Source: Symbiodinium natans (taxonomy: Eukaryota; Sar; Dinophyceae; Suessiales; Symbiodiniaceae). Taken from it: a stretch of 64,000 nt of DNA. A model generated the notes under the pieces. The model saw only the letters and a program-made list of their open reading frames with translations. It was not told the DNA's origin and ran no database searches. Location: positions 15,001 to 79,000 of the forward strand of contig CAJNDS010000646.1 of NCBI GenBank assembly GCA_905221605.1, written 5' to 3'. Position 1 is the first letter of the stretch; the number at the start of each line of letters is the position of its first letter. Both the position numbers and the translations under genes were made by a program. Shown piece after piece: positions 62,968 to 64,000 of this stretch.

Positions 62968-64000
62968 AGTTGGACAAGCTACAGATGGTGGAGCTCACTT
63001 TCGCTGAGAGCCTACGAGACAAGACCCCAGCATCTGTGGTTGGAGCCATAGGTCGCGTTTACAGCAAGCTGAAAATGTGGGGAATGCATGTGGCCAGGTT
63101 TCATACCGACAAAGGAGGCGAGTTTCTCAATGCCCCCGTCTGTCGTTGGCTTCAAGATAGAGGAATTTATCAAACCTGTGGACAGGGCGGATCCTACAAG
63201 CAAAATGGCAGGGCAGAAGCTGCAGTTGGTATTTGCAAAAGGGCCACCAGGACGTTGCTGCATGGTGAAACGTCGGCCAAGCGACTTTGGCCGGGCGCCT
63301 GGCGATGGGTGGCTGAGCGACGCCTTCGCAGGGCCTTAGCCCGACTGGGCATGCCTGTCAAGCCTTTGGTTCCGTTTGGTACAGTGGTTTGGATCCGCAA
63401 AAGACACTGGCATAAGGCTGAACAATGGGATGATCGTGTCCACAAAGGCGTGGCGATTGCCCCGGCGCAACATGTTTCCAGGGGCTATGTGGTGAAAGTG
63501 GGAAACGATTTCTTCACGACAACCACGCTGTTTCAAAATGCGCAAATGGCGGATACTGGTGCAATTTCGGCCATGGATGAGGTGGAAGTGGACGCTGTGC
63601 CTCCTCGACAGCGAGCTCGCGGCAAACAGGGCTTGGCCTCATTGTCGGTAGCACCAGCAGCACTGTCCTGTCCAGGGCATGACAGGGAGCAAACTGGACA
63701 CAGTCTGGTACAAGCTTGGAAAAAGGCGGACTCCTGGATCTCTGGACCCTTGCAAGAAACAATCGAGTGGCTGCAGGATTCCTTGAGCGGGACAAAGTTA
63801 CGCAGCGACCGCCAAACCTCTGAAGGCCTCTATATCACCAATGGGGTTTACAGGCGAGGGGGAGTCATTGGGATCACAAATACCACAACCCAACAACCTG
63901 ATCGGCTGCGAACTCAGGTCCTGAATGCCATCCTCGCAGCTGCTTTCCCAAATGACACCTGGACCTCGTCTACCCTTTCGGTGAACAATTGGCTGGGGCC
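62814..64000 (+). CDS. copia integrase, C-terminal part in the -1 frame
   Basis: This frame is open from 62814 (ATG at 62814-62816) to the window end, about 395 codons, and is truncated by the window. It resumes integrase homology: QMVELTFAESLRDKTPASVV, then the second catalytic Asp in FHTDKGGEF (codon 63108-63110) and the catalytic Glu in QNGRAEAAVG (63216-63218), spaced as D-35-E. Basic C-terminal integrase sequence follows (WIRKRHWHKAEQWDDRVHKG). It overlaps the upstream frame by about 150 bases, so either one base change broke the ORF or a -1 shift occurs in the acidic linker. Confidence 0.82.
   Translation, partial: MGVQRGGFGGGIVKENLTDFQKRLVQEQAEAWKQYLVKAREQADSVAPQDLKLDKLQMVELTFAESLRDKTPASVVGAIGRVYSKLKMWGMHVARFHTDKGGEFLNAPVCRWLQDRGIYQTCGQGGSYKQNGRAEAAVGICKRATRTLLHGETSAKRLWPGAWRWVAERRLRRALARLGMPVKPLVPFGTVVWIRKRHWHKAEQWDDRVHKGVAIAPAQHVSRGYVVKVGNDFFTTTTLFQNAQMADTGAISAMDEVEVDAVPPRQRARGKQGLASLSVAPAALSCPGHDREQTGHSLVQAWKKADSWISGPLQETIEWLQDSLSGTKLRSDRQTSEGLYITNGVYRRGGVIGITNTTTQQPDRLRTQVLNAILAAAFPNDTWTSSTLSVNNWLG

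Larger units (their letters stand above)
58264..64000 (+). mobile_element. Ty1/copia-type LTR retrotransposon, 5' portion
   Basis: Gag-like sequence, zinc knuckles, an aspartic protease and integrase occur in copia order on the plus strand. The reverse transcriptase and RNase H expected after the integrase lie beyond the window. The coding region carries one in-frame TGA (60070-60072) and one -1 frame change (62814-62967), so this copy is probably defective unless recoding occurs. Confidence 0.85.

Overview
The window is nuclear DNA of a dinoflagellate, most like the Suessiales/Symbiodiniaceae type. The decisive evidence is two full-length copies of the dinoflagellate spliced leader (DinoSL) on the minus strand (24475-24496 and 43435-43456) and a 15-base relict on the plus strand (34316-34330). 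Other support: intron-rich genes with GT-AG and apparent GC-AG introns, host genes all on one strand, long microsatellites, and retroelement families typical of these genomes. No bacterial features, CRISPR arrays, rRNA or convincing tRNA genes were seen.

Host genes, all on the minus strand: (1) 74-4354, a secreted cysteine-rich repeat protein in three exons whose joined reading frame is exactly 739 codons; a ~1 kb CA/AACAC microsatellite fills its first intron. (2) 5152-8161, a polytopic membrane protein with an SH3/Tudor-like N-terminus. (3) 8451-14014, a class 3 lipase of diacylglycerol-lipase type, with the serine-nucleophile motif (G)HSLGG split at an exon edge. (4) 25670-28512, more multi-span membrane exons, possibly the N-terminal half of the same lipase gene. 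(5) 31825-33000 and 55230-55610, fragments of unknown genes. (6) 46424-53874, a secreted N-glycosylated protein of about 18 exons ending in a laminin-G-like domain.

Mobile DNA: 14216-24496 is a minus-strand APE-type LINE that begins with a complete DinoSL. It carries a coiled-coil ORF1, an endonuclease/reverse transcriptase ORF2, and then about 5 kb of unfamiliar same-strand ORFs. It lies between the two groups of membrane-protein exons. 34.3-44.4 kb is a graveyard of a second LINE family with R2-like features (reverse transcriptase, Cys-Cys-His-Cys knuckle, restriction-like endonuclease region) in both orientations. It is interleaved with an inverted array of a 14-base motif and a 145-base tandem repeat. 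48.79-49.98 kb is a near-perfect foldback palindrome inside an intron of the laminin-G gene. 58264-64000 is the 5' part of a Ty1/copia element (Gag, protease, integrase) running off the window end, with one in-frame TGA and one -1 frame change.

Exon boundaries come from reading frame continuity and splice-like sites by eye. Only the 74-4354 gene is fully phase-checked; other exon ends are approximate.
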